DNA of 64,000 nucleotides from an uncultured Atopobiaceae bacterium (lineage in GTDB: Bacteria > Actinomycetota > Coriobacteriia > Coriobacteriales > Atopobiaceae). The position numbers were made by a program, and so were the translations under genes. Position 1 is the first letter of the stretch. Every line of letters starts with the position of its first letter. Positions 25,714-34,294 of the stretch are shown piece after piece. Under the pieces are notes generated by a model that saw only the letters and a program-made list of their open reading frames with translations, ran no database searches and was not told the origin of the DNA. The stretch lies in NCBI GenBank assembly GCA_944322145.1, contig CALUNW010000002.1, positions 124,001 to 188,000 on the forward strand, given 5' to 3'.

Positions 25714-26664
25714 ATGCCTGACACAACAGTCAAAGACCTGGTCATCGTCGGAGGCGGGCCGGCCGGCCTCTCTGCCGCCATCTACGCCCGGCGCTCGCTG
25801 CTCGACGCGGTCACGCTCGAGCGCGAGGCGCTCGGAGGCCAGGCCATCCTCACGAGCGAGATTGACAACTACCCGGGACTGCCGCACACCGACGGCTTCA
25901 CGCTGTCCGATGCCATGCGTGCCCAGGCAGAGGACCTCGGCGCCCAGATCGTGATGGACCCGGTGAGCTCGATTGCGCGCAATCAGGAGACCGGTCGCTT
26001 CGACGTCGTCACCTCGTCGGCGCGCTATGACGCCGCCACGGTCATCCTCGCGGCGGGCGCCCGCCCGCGCCACGCCGGCTTCGACGGCGAGCAGCGCTTT
26101 GCGGGGCACGGCGTCTCGTACTGCGCCACGTGCGACGGCATGTTCTATAGAGGCAAACACGTGTTCGTAATTGGGGGAGGGAACTCGGCCGCCGAGGAGG
26201 CTCTGTTCCTGGCGCGCCTTGCCTCCAAGGTCACGCTCATCGTGCGCAAGGACCACCTGAGGGCCCAGGCGGCGGTCGTGCGAGAGCTCGAGCAGAACGA
26301 GAAGGTCGAGCTTCGCCTGCTCACGAGCATCGTTGCGCTCGACGGCGGAGACCTTCCGAGCTCGGTGACGTTCAGGGACAACGCCACGGGGTCCACGCAC
26401 GTCGAGACCTACGAGGAGGGCTCGTTCGGCGTCTTCGTCCTCGTAGGCCGCGACCCCGAGACGGAGCTCGTCCGAGAGCTCGCCGACGTTGACGACGCTG
26501 GATACGTCGTGACCGACGAGCGCATGGCAACACGGACGCCCGGGCTCTTCGTGGCGGGAGACGCGCGCGTCAAGCCGCTGCGGCAGATCGTGACGGCGGC
26601 CTCTGACGGCGCGGTCGCCGCGACGAGCGCCGCGGCGTACCTTGGGCTCCCAGTGGAGGGCTGA
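25714..26664 (+). CDS. trxB: Thioredoxin reductase-like FAD/NADPH oxidoreductase
   Basis: The 316-residue flavoprotein has the TrxB layout: FAD Rossmann GGGPAGLSAAIYARR at the N-terminus, the redox pair in YCATCDGMFYRGK (about residue 137), an NADPH Rossmann VIGGGNSAAEEALFLARL just after it, and the closing FAD motif TPGLFVAGDARVKPLRQIVTAASDGAVAA. It should reduce thioredoxin. ATG 25714 follows AAGGGGAGAG; a TTG 30 bp upstream is less likely. No thioredoxin gene is next to it. A GTCCTTCTCG box starts 17 bp after the stop, at the edge of the region where the insertion sequence landed. Confidence 0.9.
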   Translation: MPDTTVKDLVIVGGGPAGLSAAIYARRSLLDAVTLEREALGGQAILTSEIDNYPGLPHTDGFTLSDAMRAQAEDLGAQIVMDPVSSIARNQETGRFDVVTSSARYDAATVILAAGARPRHAGFDGEQRFAGHGVSYCATCDGMFYRGKHVFVIGGGNSAAEEALFLARLASKVTLIVRKDHLRAQAAVVRELEQNEKVELRLLTSIVALDGGDLPSSVTFRDNATGSTHVETYEEGSFGVFVLVGRDPETELVRELADVDDAGYVVTDERMATRTPGLFVAGDARVKPLRQIVTAASDGAVAATSAAAYLGLPVEG

Positions 26665-26788
26665 GAGGGCCCGGCTCCGGGTCCTTCTCGGTCGATCGCT
26701 CTTCTCGAAAAACCGTGATAATATATCTTATGTAAAGTAGAGAACGAGCAGAAATGGAGGGGTCTCACATCGAGGCTCCTCCTCTTCT
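26665..26788. other. Boxes and AT-rich stretch left of the insertion sequence
   Basis: A GTCCTTCTCG box (26681-26690) and a GCTCTTCTCG box (26698-26707) lead into an AT-rich stretch (26707-26745, with GATAATATATC) unlike anything nearby. An ATG at 26753 opens 12 codons (MEGSHIEAPPLL) that run into the insertion sequence. This may be the remnant of a small gene or just a promoter-like stretch. Confidence 0.45.
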
Positions 26789-28288
26789 GAGAATGCCATA
26801 TGGGACAGTTCTGGTAGCGTCGCAAAAAGTGGTGTAGGGCCCTCCGCCCGGAATCCCTGATGAGCCGAACCTACGCCGCCGTCGCCCCCTCGTCAAGCCC
26901 AGAGAGCGCGACGATCCTCGCCCTCGCCCTCCCCAGCTGCTCCTCCGTCGGGTCGGGGACGGGCGCCGCGACAATCTCCCACAGCCCCTCAATCGCCGCG
27001 GGGTCCATGTACCTGCGGCTTGACCAGTCCTCGGAGGCCTCGCAGCAGACCGCCCCGACCAGGCGGATCAGCGCCGTCTCCGACGGGAAGCTCTGGACCA
27101 CGCGCGCCCGGCGCTTGATCTCGCGGTTGCAGCGCTCCTGGACGTTGTTCGTCCGTATCCTCCTGCGGTGCGCCTCGGGGAAGTCGAGGTAGGCCAGGGC
27201 GTCCGCCTCAGCCTCCTCCATGATCTTGCCCGCGTCCGGCGAGAGCCCCGAGATGACGCCGCAGGCCGCCCGGTAGAGCGCCCTCACCTTGGAGGGGTCC
27301 TCCTCGTCGAACACGGCGTGCAGGACCCTTCCTGCGGAGGCCCTCTTCGCGCGCGTGGGGCACGCGTCGACGATGTCGCGCTCGAGGTGGACCACGCACC
27401 TCTGCCAGGCCGCGCCCGGGAAGATCTCGCGCACCGCGCGGACGATGCCGCCGTGGGCGTCGGAGGTCACGCACTGCACGCCGGAGAGGCCCCGCTCGCG
27501 CAGGCCGCGCAGGAACCCCTTCCAGCTCGCGTAGGACTCCGCGTCGACGCAGGCCAGGCCCACGACGCGCCGCACGCCGTCCTCGCCCACCGCGATGGCG
27601 GTGACCACCGCGGCGGTGGCGCCGTGGCCGCCTCTCCTGCAGGGCACGTAGGTCGCGTCCACCCACAGGTACGGGAAGCGCATGGGCGGCAGCTGGCGCG
27701 AGCGCAGCTCCGCGACCTCGGCGTCCAGCGCCGCGCAGATGCGCGAGACGGCGTCCTTCGAGAGCCGGTCGGCCCCCATGCGCTCGAGGACCCTGCCGAC
27801 CTTCCTGGTGGAGACCCCGAGCGCGTACATCTCCGCCACCGCGCAGATCACGGCGCGGTCGACCCTGCTCCACCTCTCGACCAGGCCTTCCGGGAAGTAG
27901 GTGCCCCGGCGCAGCTTCGGTATCCTGAGCGTGATGATCCCGACCTGCGTCTCGAGCCGCCTCTCGCGGAACCCGTTCCTCGTGGTCCCGGCCGCCTCGC
28001 AGGCGGCGTCGGCCTGGGCGGCCATCATCTCGTTGACGCCGGCCTCGAGGAGGGCGCGGGCGAGGCCGGTCAGGCCCTCGCCGCCCTCGTCGAGCAGCTC
28101 CTTCATTGCGAACGCGTCTTGCTGTACAGTGTCCATTGCGGTCTCCGCTCCCTCGAATCCTTCTCTTGGTCGAAAGAGATTCTAGGTCGGAGGCCGCGCC
28201 TATATCAGGCCTCCCTTACACCACAATTCGCGACGCGATCACAGTTCTAGGCCTCGAGAGGGACAAATCTGTCCCATATGGCATTCTC
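26789..28288 (-). mobile_element. IS256-family insertion sequence, 1500 bp
   Basis: The element is bounded by a perfect 20-bp inverted repeat, GAGAATGCCATATGGGACAG, at 26789-26808 and 28269-28288. A second shared block (GTCGC and GTGGTGTA) lies further in, at different distances on the two sides. One transposase gene fills it. The 8 bp outside each end (CCTCTTCT and GCCACAAC) do not match, so the target duplication expected for IS256 is missing. Confidence 0.92.
26871..28136 (-). CDS. IS256-family transposase
   Basis: The 421-residue DDE transposase belongs to the IS256/Mutator family. Catalytic residues are visible as D in LWVDATYV (about 163), D in CVTSDAHGG (about 230) and E in NVQERCNREIKRR (about 340); the Cys-x2-His-like block QRCVVHLERD follows the second Asp as in the family. 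The N-terminal segment AGVNEMMAAQADAACEA and the RNGFRERRLETQVG block are also typical. The frame is intact, so the element may be active. ATG 28136 lies 153 bp inside the right end. Confidence 0.95.
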   Translation of the reverse strand: MDTVQQDAFAMKELLDEGGEGLTGLARALLEAGVNEMMAAQADAACEAAGTTRNGFRERRLETQVGIITLRIPKLRRGTYFPEGLVERWSRVDRAVICAVAEMYALGVSTRKVGRVLERMGADRLSKDAVSRICAALDAEVAELRSRQLPPMRFPYLWVDATYVPCRRGGHGATAAVVTAIAVGEDGVRRVVGLACVDAESYASWKGFLRGLRERGLSGVQCVTSDAHGGIVRAVREIFPGAAWQRCVVHLERDIVDACPTRAKRASAGRVLHAVFDEEDPSKVRALYRAACGVISGLSPDAGKIMEEAEADALAYLDFPEAHRRRIRTNNVQERCNREIKRRARVVQSFPSETALIRLVGAVCCEASEDWSSRRYMDPAAIEGLWEIVAAPVPDPTEEQLGRARARIVALSGLDEGATAA

Positions 28289-28314
28289 GCCACAACCCGG
28301 CAACCCGGGGTTGC

Positions 28315-29901
28315 TCACTCCCGCACGCGCTGCTCCGCCATGAGGCGAACCTTGAGCAGTGCATCGTCGACGGCCCCGCCGTCCACTATGACGAGCAGCT
28401 CGTCGAGCGCCTCTATGCGCGTCTCTCCCGTGGGCACGATCTCGCCGCCGGCGCGCTCGATGGTCACGACGCGCATCCCGTCAGGCCAGGGCACCTCGCG
28501 CAGGGCGCGTCCCTCGAGCGCGCTGCCGGAGCCGACGCGCACCGTCCTCAGGGCCTTGGACTCCCCCAGGCCGCTCACCGCCGGGTCGTCCGTGGTCGTC
28601 CCGAGCAGAGCCGCGAGCAGGTGCTCGTAGAACGCGTCGGTGCGCGTGACGCTGGAGGTGACATACGCCACGATCGAGACGATCGAGACCGACAGCAGCG
28701 CGTCGAGCGAGCCGGTGAGCTCGAAGACGAGGATGACGGCCGTGACCGGCGCTCGGACGACGCCCGAGAAGAGCCCGGCCACGCCCAGCGCCACGAAGTT
28801 CGAGAAGAACCACGGCTTCATGCCCACGAGCCCGCCGCAAGCGGAGGCAAAGATCCCTCCGACGAGCGCCCCAAGCACGACGAGCGGGAACAATGTGCCG
28901 CCGGGCGCCCCGGAACCAAAGCAGATGGTGGTGAACACGTACTTTCCGACGAGAAGCGCGGCAAGCGTCGCGAGGCCGGGAGAGGCGGGTCCGAGGACCT
29001 GCTCGATGATGGCGTCTCCCCCGCACATGAGCTCGGGCCAGACGAAGGCGGCGACGCCCGCGAGCGCAAAGGGCACGGCGAGCCAGGCGTACGGCAGGTG
29101 CGCGCGGATGCGACCGAAGAGGTCCTGGCAGAGGAACATCCCCCGGTTGTGGAGCGCGCCGAGCAGGCCGCAGACGATGCCGAGCACCGCGACGAGCGCG
29201 TAGTCAGGGTGCGGGAGGTCCTGCGCAAATGCGAGGGCCATGACGGGCTCGATGCCCAGGACCTGCGAGACGAGAAGGTCGGAGACGATCGCCGAGCACA
29301 TGACGGAGATGATGAGCGGAGCGGTGAACTCCTTGTGGATCTCCTCCAGGGCAAAGAGCACGCCGGTGAAGGGGGCATGGAAGGCGGCCGACATTCCCGC
29401 GGCGGCGCCACAGGTCACGAGCAGGCGCTCCTCTCCCCTGCCGCGGCGCAGAGCTCGCGAGACCGCCTTGCCGGACATGCCGCCGAGCTGGACGGAGGGG
29501 CCCTCGCGCCCCATGGAGAGGCCGGCGAGGGTAAGGAGCGTCCCTTCGGCGAACTTCGCGGGGATAACGCGATGCCAGGGCGCGTCCATCCTGTCGACGA
29601 CCTCGGCGTCAATCTGGGGGATGCCCGACCCGGACGTCGCGGGCTCCCAGCGGATGAGCTTCGAGACCATGACGAGGATGGCGCCGAGCGCGATAAACCA
29701 AGCCGCCACGAGGGGCGCGTTGCCCGTCGCGGCGGCCGTGAGGGAGCGGAGCAGCTGCTCCGCTCCCGAGAGAGCTATGCGATAGAGCGTGACGACGGCG
29801 CCGCCGACAAGGCCGACGAGGGCGCCCTCCCCCACGAGCGCGACCTGGAGGCGCCGGGAGAGACGGCGTCCCACCTCTCTGCCGGAGGACTCCCCTGCCA
29901 C
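28315..29901 (-). CDS. ClC-family chloride channel/antiporter with RCK_C domain
   Basis: The protein (528 residues from GTG 29901) has the ClC selectivity motifs GSGIPQ (about residue 75), GREGPSVQLGG with the gating Glu (about 125), and GAPGGTLFPLVVLGALVG (about 320), across about 16 membrane helices. After the channel, residues 440-528 form a TrkA-C/RCK_C ligand-binding domain (EGRALREVPWPDGMRVVTIERAG). It likely exchanges Cl- for H+ or acts in pH or fluoride control. The start is uncertain: a TTG at 29949 would overlap the previous gene by 47 bp, while GTG 29901 follows that stop by 1 bp; neither has a clear Shine-Dalgarno. The stop lies 26 bp from the insertion sequence. Confidence 0.88.
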   Translation of the reverse strand: MAGESSGREVGRRLSRRLQVALVGEGALVGLVGGAVVTLYRIALSGAEQLLRSLTAAATGNAPLVAAWFIALGAILVMVSKLIRWEPATSGSGIPQIDAEVVDRMDAPWHRVIPAKFAEGTLLTLAGLSMGREGPSVQLGGMSGKAVSRALRRGRGEERLLVTCGAAAGMSAAFHAPFTGVLFALEEIHKEFTAPLIISVMCSAIVSDLLVSQVLGIEPVMALAFAQDLPHPDYALVAVLGIVCGLLGALHNRGMFLCQDLFGRIRAHLPYAWLAVPFALAGVAAFVWPELMCGGDAIIEQVLGPASPGLATLAALLVGKYVFTTICFGSGAPGGTLFPLVVLGALVGGIFASACGGLVGMKPWFFSNFVALGVAGLFSGVVRAPVTAVILVFELTGSLDALLSVSIVSIVAYVTSSVTRTDAFYEHLLAALLGTTTDDPAVSGLGESKALRTVRVGSGSALEGRALREVPWPDGMRVVTIERAGGEIVPTGETRIEALDELLVIVDGGAVDDALLKVRLMAEQRVRE

Positions 29902-29902
29902 G

Positions 29903-31141
29903 TTAGTAGTAGGAGCCGCCGCCGTAGAAGCTGTAGAGCGGGCCGACAATGACGCCGGAGCTCGGGTTGGCGGCGTGGAGGTAGTTGCCGTTGCCGACGT
30001 AGATGCCCACGTGGCCGGAGTGCGGGAAGACGAGGTCGCCGACGTTCAGCTGGCTCATGTCGGTCTTCCAGTCGCCGGTTGCCTGCAGCGAGGCGATCAT
30101 GGCGTAGGTGGTGCGGCCGCGGGCGTATCCGTAGCTGTAGCAGATGAGGCCGGAGCAGTCGAAGGCGTTGGGGCCGGCCGCGCCATAGACGTAGGGCTTG
30201 CCGAGCTGGGCGTAGGCGGTGGAGAGGCCGCCGCCGGCAGGAGCGGACGGTGCGGGATCGGGCTCCGGCTCAGGCTCGGGAGTCGGCTCCGGGGTGGGAT
30301 CGGGAGTCGGCTCGGGCGTGGGCGTGGGATCGGGCGTCGGCTCCGGGTCCGGGTCCGGCGTGGTGTCGGTCGCCGGAGGAGTGGTCTGCTGGCCACCGTC
30401 CTGCGAGCCGCCGCCCTGCGTGCCCCCGTTGGTCCCGGAGCCCTGGCCGCCGGCGGCCTCCTGCTGCGCCTCGTTGTTCTCGATCGCGTCGATGGCGGTG
30501 GAGACGTTGGAGCTTCCGCCGCTCTGCTCGGCCTCGGAGGCGAGCTGGGCGCGCGACTCGGCGTCCAGCGAGTTGTACAGGCTCGACGCCTCGGCGACCT
30601 GGCTCTGGTATGCGTCGACCTTGCTCTGGAGGTCGGCGACCTGCTGCTGCTGGGACGACTGCTTCTCCTCGAGCTCGCCCATCTCGGCCTCGAGCTGCTC
30701 GGTCAGCTGGCGGACCTCCTCGATGGCGGAGGCCTGCTGCTCGGAGACCTTGTCGAGGTAGTAAACGCGGTTCGCGAGGTCCTCGGCGCTCGTCGAGCCC
30801 AGGATGAAGTCGAGAAGCGACGCGGGGCCGGACTTGTAGGTGCTCTTCATGCCGGCGCCGAGCGCAGACTGCTTCTCGGCGAGCACGACCTTCTTCTCGT
30901 CGATGTCCGCCTGCTTCTCGCTAATCTCGTAGTCGGTGGTCTCGAGCTGGGTCGTTGCCTCGGCGAGCTGCGCCTGGGTGTTGGCGAGCTGCGAGCCGAG
31001 GATGTCGAGCTGCTGCGCGGCGGCCGCGAGCTCGGTGGCGGGGTCTGCGTAGGCGACACCAGCGGGTACGGCCGCAAAGGCGACGGCGCCGGCGAGGGCC
31101 AGCGCGAGGCCAGCGGATACGGCCTTATGTCTGATCGTCAT
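29903..31141 (-). CDS. Secreted NlpC/P60 cell-wall peptidase with coiled coil
   Basis: The 412-residue protein has a signal peptide (about 1-32, ending VPAGVAYAD), a long coiled coil (35-210, rich in Q, E, A and L) like the PcsB/RipA group, a Gln/Gly-rich segment, a Pro-rich (PDPTPEP) wall-spanning linker, and a C-terminal NlpC/P60 domain. The catalytic Cys is in AFDCSGLICYSYG, the His in FPHSGHVGIYVGNG, and the third polar residue in YLHAAN. It probably cuts peptidoglycan peptide bonds during cell separation. ATG 31141 has AAAGGA upstream and starts the signal peptide correctly; a longer frame to 31222 is unlikely. apt lies upstream on the same strand. Confidence 0.93.
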   Translation of the reverse strand: MTIRHKAVSAGLALALAGAVAFAAVPAGVAYADPATELAAAAQQLDILGSQLANTQAQLAEATTQLETTDYEISEKQADIDEKKVVLAEKQSALGAGMKSTYKSGPASLLDFILGSTSAEDLANRVYYLDKVSEQQASAIEEVRQLTEQLEAEMGELEEKQSSQQQQVADLQSKVDAYQSQVAEASSLYNSLDAESRAQLASEAEQSGGSSNVSTAIDAIENNEAQQEAAGGQGSGTNGGTQGGGSQDGGQQTTPPATDTTPDPDPEPTPDPTPTPEPTPDPTPEPTPEPEPEPDPAPSAPAGGGLSTAYAQLGKPYVYGAAGPNAFDCSGLICYSYGYARGRTTYAMIASLQATGDWKTDMSQLNVGDLVFPHSGHVGIYVGNGNYLHAANPSSGVIVGPLYSFYGGGSYY

Positions 31142-31245
31142 AAACGATGTCCTTTCGAAGGCGTTCTTCTTCATTCTAGGCTGTGTTTTCCTTCGCGGAC
31201 CAACGTTCCATACGATGGTCACGATTCCAAACGATCGGCCCTTCC

Positions 31246-31785
31246 CTAGCTCACCTTGACCAGGGAAAAGACCTCCTGCTTGTAGTCCTTAGCAATGATA
31301 TCTCTGGGCTTCAGGAACTCAAGCTCGAGTATGAACGAGAAGCCCTCGACGGTGGCGCCGGCCTGCTCGGCGAGCTTCGCGGCGGCCACGGCGGTGCCGC
31401 CGGTGGCGATGAGGTCGTCGACGATAAGGACGCGGTCGTCGGCGTCGAGCGCGTCCTGGTGCATCTGCAGCTCGTCGGTGCCGTACTCGAGGTCGTAGGT
31501 CTGGGAGTAGACGGCGCGCGGGAGCTTTCCGGGCTTGCGGGCGGGGACGAAGCCGCACCCGAGCCTGTAGGCGAGCGGAGCGCCGACGAGAAAGCCGCGG
31601 GCCTCGGCGCCCACGACCTTGGTGACGCCCCTGCCCGCGAAGTGATCTGCCATGGCGTCGACCACGGCGGCAAGGCCCTGGGCGTCGTCGAACAGCGGCG
31701 TGATGTCCTTGAAGACTACCCCGGGCTCGGGGTAGTCGGGGATGTCGATGATGAGGCTCTCGAAGTCAAAACCCTGGTCAGGCAT
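31246..31785 (-). CDS. apt: Adenine phosphoribosyltransferase
   Basis: This enzyme joins adenine and PRPP to AMP in purine salvage. The 179-residue protein has IPDYPEPGVVFKDITPLF at the N-terminus, GAEARGFLVGAPLAYRLG, and the PRPP-binding motif VLIVDDLIATGGTA (about residue 120). ATG 31785 follows GAGGAA; the start lies 8 bp inside the end of the merR gene. In other Gram-positives apt lies near relA or secDF; here it is grouped with a MerR/FHA pair instead. It could use adenine brought in by the permease at 22937. Confidence 0.95.
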   Translation of the reverse strand: MPDQGFDFESLIIDIPDYPEPGVVFKDITPLFDDAQGLAAVVDAMADHFAGRGVTKVVGAEARGFLVGAPLAYRLGCGFVPARKPGKLPRAVYSQTYDLEYGTDELQMHQDALDADDRVLIVDDLIATGGTAVAAAKLAEQAGATVEGFSFILELEFLKPRDIIAKDYKQEVFSLVKVS

Positions 31786-32563
31786 GTGAAATTCCTCTTC
31801 CCGTGCTCTTGTCGCCCGGCTCGGCGCGCCCGGCGGACCTGTCCTTGAACGGCTCTTTGATGCGGCGGGCGATGAGCTCGTCGCGCACCTTGTTCGTGAG
31901 GCCGAGCATGCGCGAGAACGCCCGGTCAAAGCGCTGGCGCGTCTCCTCCGTGAGCTCCATCTCGACGCCGCCCCCCTTGCGCGCGTAGACGACGAGCGCC
32001 TGCTCGAACATCGCGGACTCGCGGTTGGCGGCGATGACGTACTGTCTCAGGTTCTTGGGCCCGATGCCAAAGTGGCGCAGCTCGTCGCAGGTGCGAATGA
32101 GCGCAAAGTCGCGGCCGTCGACGAGGTCGCGGCCATGCGGGGAGCGCGTCAGCTTGATGACGCCCGCCTCGGAGAGCTGCCTCACGAAGCTCACCGAGGC
32201 GCCGACGAGCTCGGGCATGCGGTCGATCGGGTGGAGCTTGCTCGTCGTCTCCTCGTCGTCGACGGGCAGCGAGACCTCGTCGGCGAGCGCGGACGGCTCG
32301 AGCGGCACCTGCCCGCTGTCCTGCCGCTCGAGCTCCTCCTTGATGACGGAGAGGGGCAGGAAGCGGTTCTTCTGGAGGTAGAGGATCGTCTCGAGGCGAT
32401 GGACGTCGCGCTGCGAGTAGAGGCGGTAGCCGCTTGGCGTGCGCGAGGGGTTGAGCAGCCCCTCCTCCTGCAGGTAGCGGACCTTGGACACAGAGAGGTC
32501 AGGGTAGCGCTGCTGCAGCTTCTTGACGACCTTGCCGATGGTCAGGTATCCGGCGTCGGCCAT
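31778..32563 (-). CDS. MerR-family regulator paired with FHA protein
   Basis: The 261-residue protein has an N-terminal MerR winged helix (LTIGKVVKKLQQRYPDLSVSKVRYLQEEGLL, read as residues 7-37, then GYRLYSQRDVHRLETI). The middle is charged, and the C-terminal half (about 115-240) has a second MerR-like DNA-binding look (VSFVRQLSEAGVIKL, DLVDGRDFALIRTCDEL). This matches the mycobacterial Rv1828 type, which lies beside the FHA protein GarA (Rv1827), as here. It lacks a metal-binding Cys set. Its target genes cannot be read. Overlap with apt (8 bp) and 6-bp spacing to the FHA gene suggest one transcript. Confidence 0.82.
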   Translation of the reverse strand: MADAGYLTIGKVVKKLQQRYPDLSVSKVRYLQEEGLLNPSRTPSGYRLYSQRDVHRLETILYLQKNRFLPLSVIKEELERQDSGQVPLEPSALADEVSLPVDDEETTSKLHPIDRMPELVGASVSFVRQLSEAGVIKLTRSPHGRDLVDGRDFALIRTCDELRHFGIGPKNLRQYVIAANRESAMFEQALVVYARKGGGVEMELTEETRQRFDRAFSRMLGLTNKVRDELIARRIKEPFKDRSAGRAEPGDKSTGRGISHA

Positions 32564-32569
32564 GGCGCT

Positions 32570-32989
32570 CTATGCCTCGGTGTCGATCCTGCGCTGGCGG
32601 ACGCACGTGTGGAAGACCATCCGGAACGTGCCGATCTGGATGGTCGACCCGTCCCTGAGGCTCGCCTTGCTCACGATGGCGCCGTCGACCCAGGTGCCGT
32701 TGAGCGACCCGAGGTCCTCGATCGAGGCCAGGCCGAGCGCGACGTTGCTGAGGTCCATGCGCGCATGGTGGCGCGACACGGTCATGTCGTTCAAAAAGAC
32801 GCTGTTCTTGGGGTCGCGCCCGAGGGTGATCTCGGGGGTGTCCAGCTCGAAGGTCTGGCCGATCTGGGGGCCCTTGACGATGGTGAGCGTGGGGTGGGAG
32901 GGCTTGGAGCCCCCCATCAGGTCGGGAACGGTCGAGTCTGCGGCGGGCATCCGGAAGATCTCGGTGGCGCCGGGCGTGGTGTTGGGCAT
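32570..32989 (-). CDS. FHA-domain protein, GarA-like
   Basis: FHA domains bind phosphothreonine. The 139-residue protein has a Thr-rich N-terminal tail (MPNTTPGATEIFRMP) and an FHA domain from about residue 45: ITLGRDPKNSVFLND, VSRHHARM, and LGSLNGTWVDG, all with the key Arg, Ser, His and Asn. In mycobacteria GarA is a switch phosphorylated on an N-terminal Thr by PknB/PknG and controls 2-oxoglutarate enzymes; the tail here lacks the exact ETTS motif, so this role is only by analogy. ATG 32989 has GGGGAG upstream. A MerR gene of the same type as in mycobacteria follows. Confidence 0.85.
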   Translation of the reverse strand: MPNTTPGATEIFRMPAADSTVPDLMGGSKPSHPTLTIVKGPQIGQTFELDTPEITLGRDPKNSVFLNDMTVSRHHARMDLSNVALGLASIEDLGSLNGTWVDGAIVSKASLRDGSTIQIGTFRMVFHTCVRQRRIDTEA

Positions 32990-33029
32990 GTCTCTCCCCT
33001 CGTTGGTCTCAGCCTCTATGATAGCGCGC

Positions 33030-33410
33030 TTATCTGCACGCGACGCAGTCCATCTCGACGAGCGCGCCGAGCGGAAGCTCCGAGACCCCCACGACGGCGC
33101 GCGCGGGCGCCGGGGTCCCGAAGCGGCGCGCATAGACCTCGTTCATGGCGGCGAGGTCGTCGAGGGTGGCGAGGTAGACGGTGGTCTGAGCGACGTCGGC
33201 GAGCGTGCAGCCCACCTCGGCGAGAATGGCCTCGATGACGTCGATGACGCGCTCGGTCTGCTCCGTGACGCCTCCCTCAACGAGCGAATGAGAGTCGTCC
33301 GGCGAGATGGGAAGCTGCCCGGACGCAAAGACGAGCCTGCCGGCGGTCGTGCCCTGCGAGTAGGGACCGATGGCCTCGGGCACGCCCTCGGCGTTGATCG
33401 AGTACTTCAT
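33030..33410 (-). CDS. ridA: RidA family enamine/imine deaminase
   Basis: RidA proteins clear reactive 2-aminoacrylate made by PLP enzymes. The 126-residue protein has the usual opening (AEGVPEAIGPYSQGTTAGRL), the FASGQLPI strand and the catalytic Arg in APARAVVGVSELPLGALVEMD. ATG 33410 follows GGGGAG; a much longer frame upstream overlaps the GcvT-like gene and has no family match. Serine metabolism (serA, serC) nearby is a plausible source of aminoacrylate, but that link is inferred. Confidence 0.93.
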   Translation of the reverse strand: MKYSINAEGVPEAIGPYSQGTTAGRLVFASGQLPISPDDSHSLVEGGVTEQTERVIDVIEAILAEVGCTLADVAQTTVYLATLDDLAAMNEVYARRFGTPAPARAVVGVSELPLGALVEMDCVACR

Positions 33411-33451
33411 CTCACTCCCCTCTCCGGGACGTACCCGGGACGTCGGTCTTG

Positions 33452-34294
33452 CTAGGGCTCGAGGGCGCGCGCCCCCACGAAGTCGCCCTCGTCGCGCACG
33501 AGCCCCCAGGCCTCGAGCTCGGGGCGCCCCGCCCTGCAGGGCCCCTCCTCGGCGAGCGCCGCGCCCCAGGGCAGCGACGTGGCCACGAGCTCGCGCAGCG
33601 CCTCGTGCCCGACGGGTGCCACCTCGTTGAAGGAGAGGAGGCTCCGCCAGAGCACGCGCGCGGACGCGGGAGGGACGAGGACGAGGTATCCGGGCGCCGC
33701 GAGCTCCTCGGGAAGGCGGGCCACGAGGCAGGGGATGGCGTCGAGATGCACCAGTGCGACCGCGCCCGGCGCCGGCAGCGGCTCGGTGCGCGCGTAGTCG
33801 GAGAGCACCTCCTCGGCGGCGCGCCCCACGAGCAGCAGGGCGACGAGCATCTCGCTGGCGTCGTCGACGGCGACGCCGGGGAAGGCCGCGCCCTCCGCGC
33901 CCTCGAGGCACGCGAGGAACTCGAGCCAGCCGCAGAGCACCGGCCCTCGGGCGGACGGGTCGAGAAGCACGTGCTCGCCGTCGCCCGTCCTCAGAGCGAG
34001 GGGGATGGACACGAGCCCCCCGTCGCCGGAGAGGCAGCCCTCGAAGGCGGCCTCCCCCACCGCGAGCTCCCGGCCGCAGAGCGCGGCGCGGACGAGCGGG
34101 GCGGCCCCGGGGCCGCTGACGAGCAGGTAGGTCGACCCGGTGAGGTCGGCGAGCGCCGCCCCCTCGAGCGCGGAGGCGAGGTTCTTCTCGCCCGCGTACG
34201 ACGAGACCTCGAGCCCGCCGGCCGCGGTCTGCGCGAGCTGCGCCCCGAGCAGGAGGTGCTCCTCGTGGAGGATGCCGGCGGAGGGCGCGCTCAT
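33452..34294 (-). CDS. GcvT/YgfZ-like folate-binding protein
   Basis: The 280-residue protein has the weak but recognisable pattern of the aminomethyltransferase fold: an N-terminal block SSYAGEKNLASALEGAALADLTGSTYLLVSG split over about 30-60, and a C-terminal ASARVLWRSLLSFNEVAPVG. The usual GcvT Asp and the YgfZ Cys motif (KGCYxGQE) are not seen, so catalysis is doubtful. ATG 34294 overlaps the stop of the preceding phosphotransferase gene (ATGA), so they are coupled. A role in Fe-S cluster repair (YgfZ) or in one-carbon transfer is possible. Confidence in the fold is moderate. Confidence 0.6.
   Translation of the reverse strand: MSAPSAGILHEEHLLLGAQLAQTAAGGLEVSSYAGEKNLASALEGAALADLTGSTYLLVSGPGAAPLVRAALCGRELAVGEAAFEGCLSGDGGLVSIPLALRTGDGEHVLLDPSARGPVLCGWLEFLACLEGAEGAAFPGVAVDDASEMLVALLLVGRAAEEVLSDYARTEPLPAPGAVALVHLDAIPCLVARLPEELAAPGYLVLVPPASARVLWRSLLSFNEVAPVGHEALRELVATSLPWGAALAEEGPCRAGRPELEAWGLVRDEGDFVGARALEP

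Noticed and set aside
26781-28296. 8-bp target duplication of the IS256-type element
   Set aside because: Left flank CCTCTTCT and right flank GCCACAAC do not match, even with small shifts of the ends.
28315-29949. TTG at 29949 as start of the ClC gene
   Set aside because: It would overlap the NlpC/P60 gene by 47 bp and has no Shine-Dalgarno; GTG 29901 right after that stop is simpler, though not proven.
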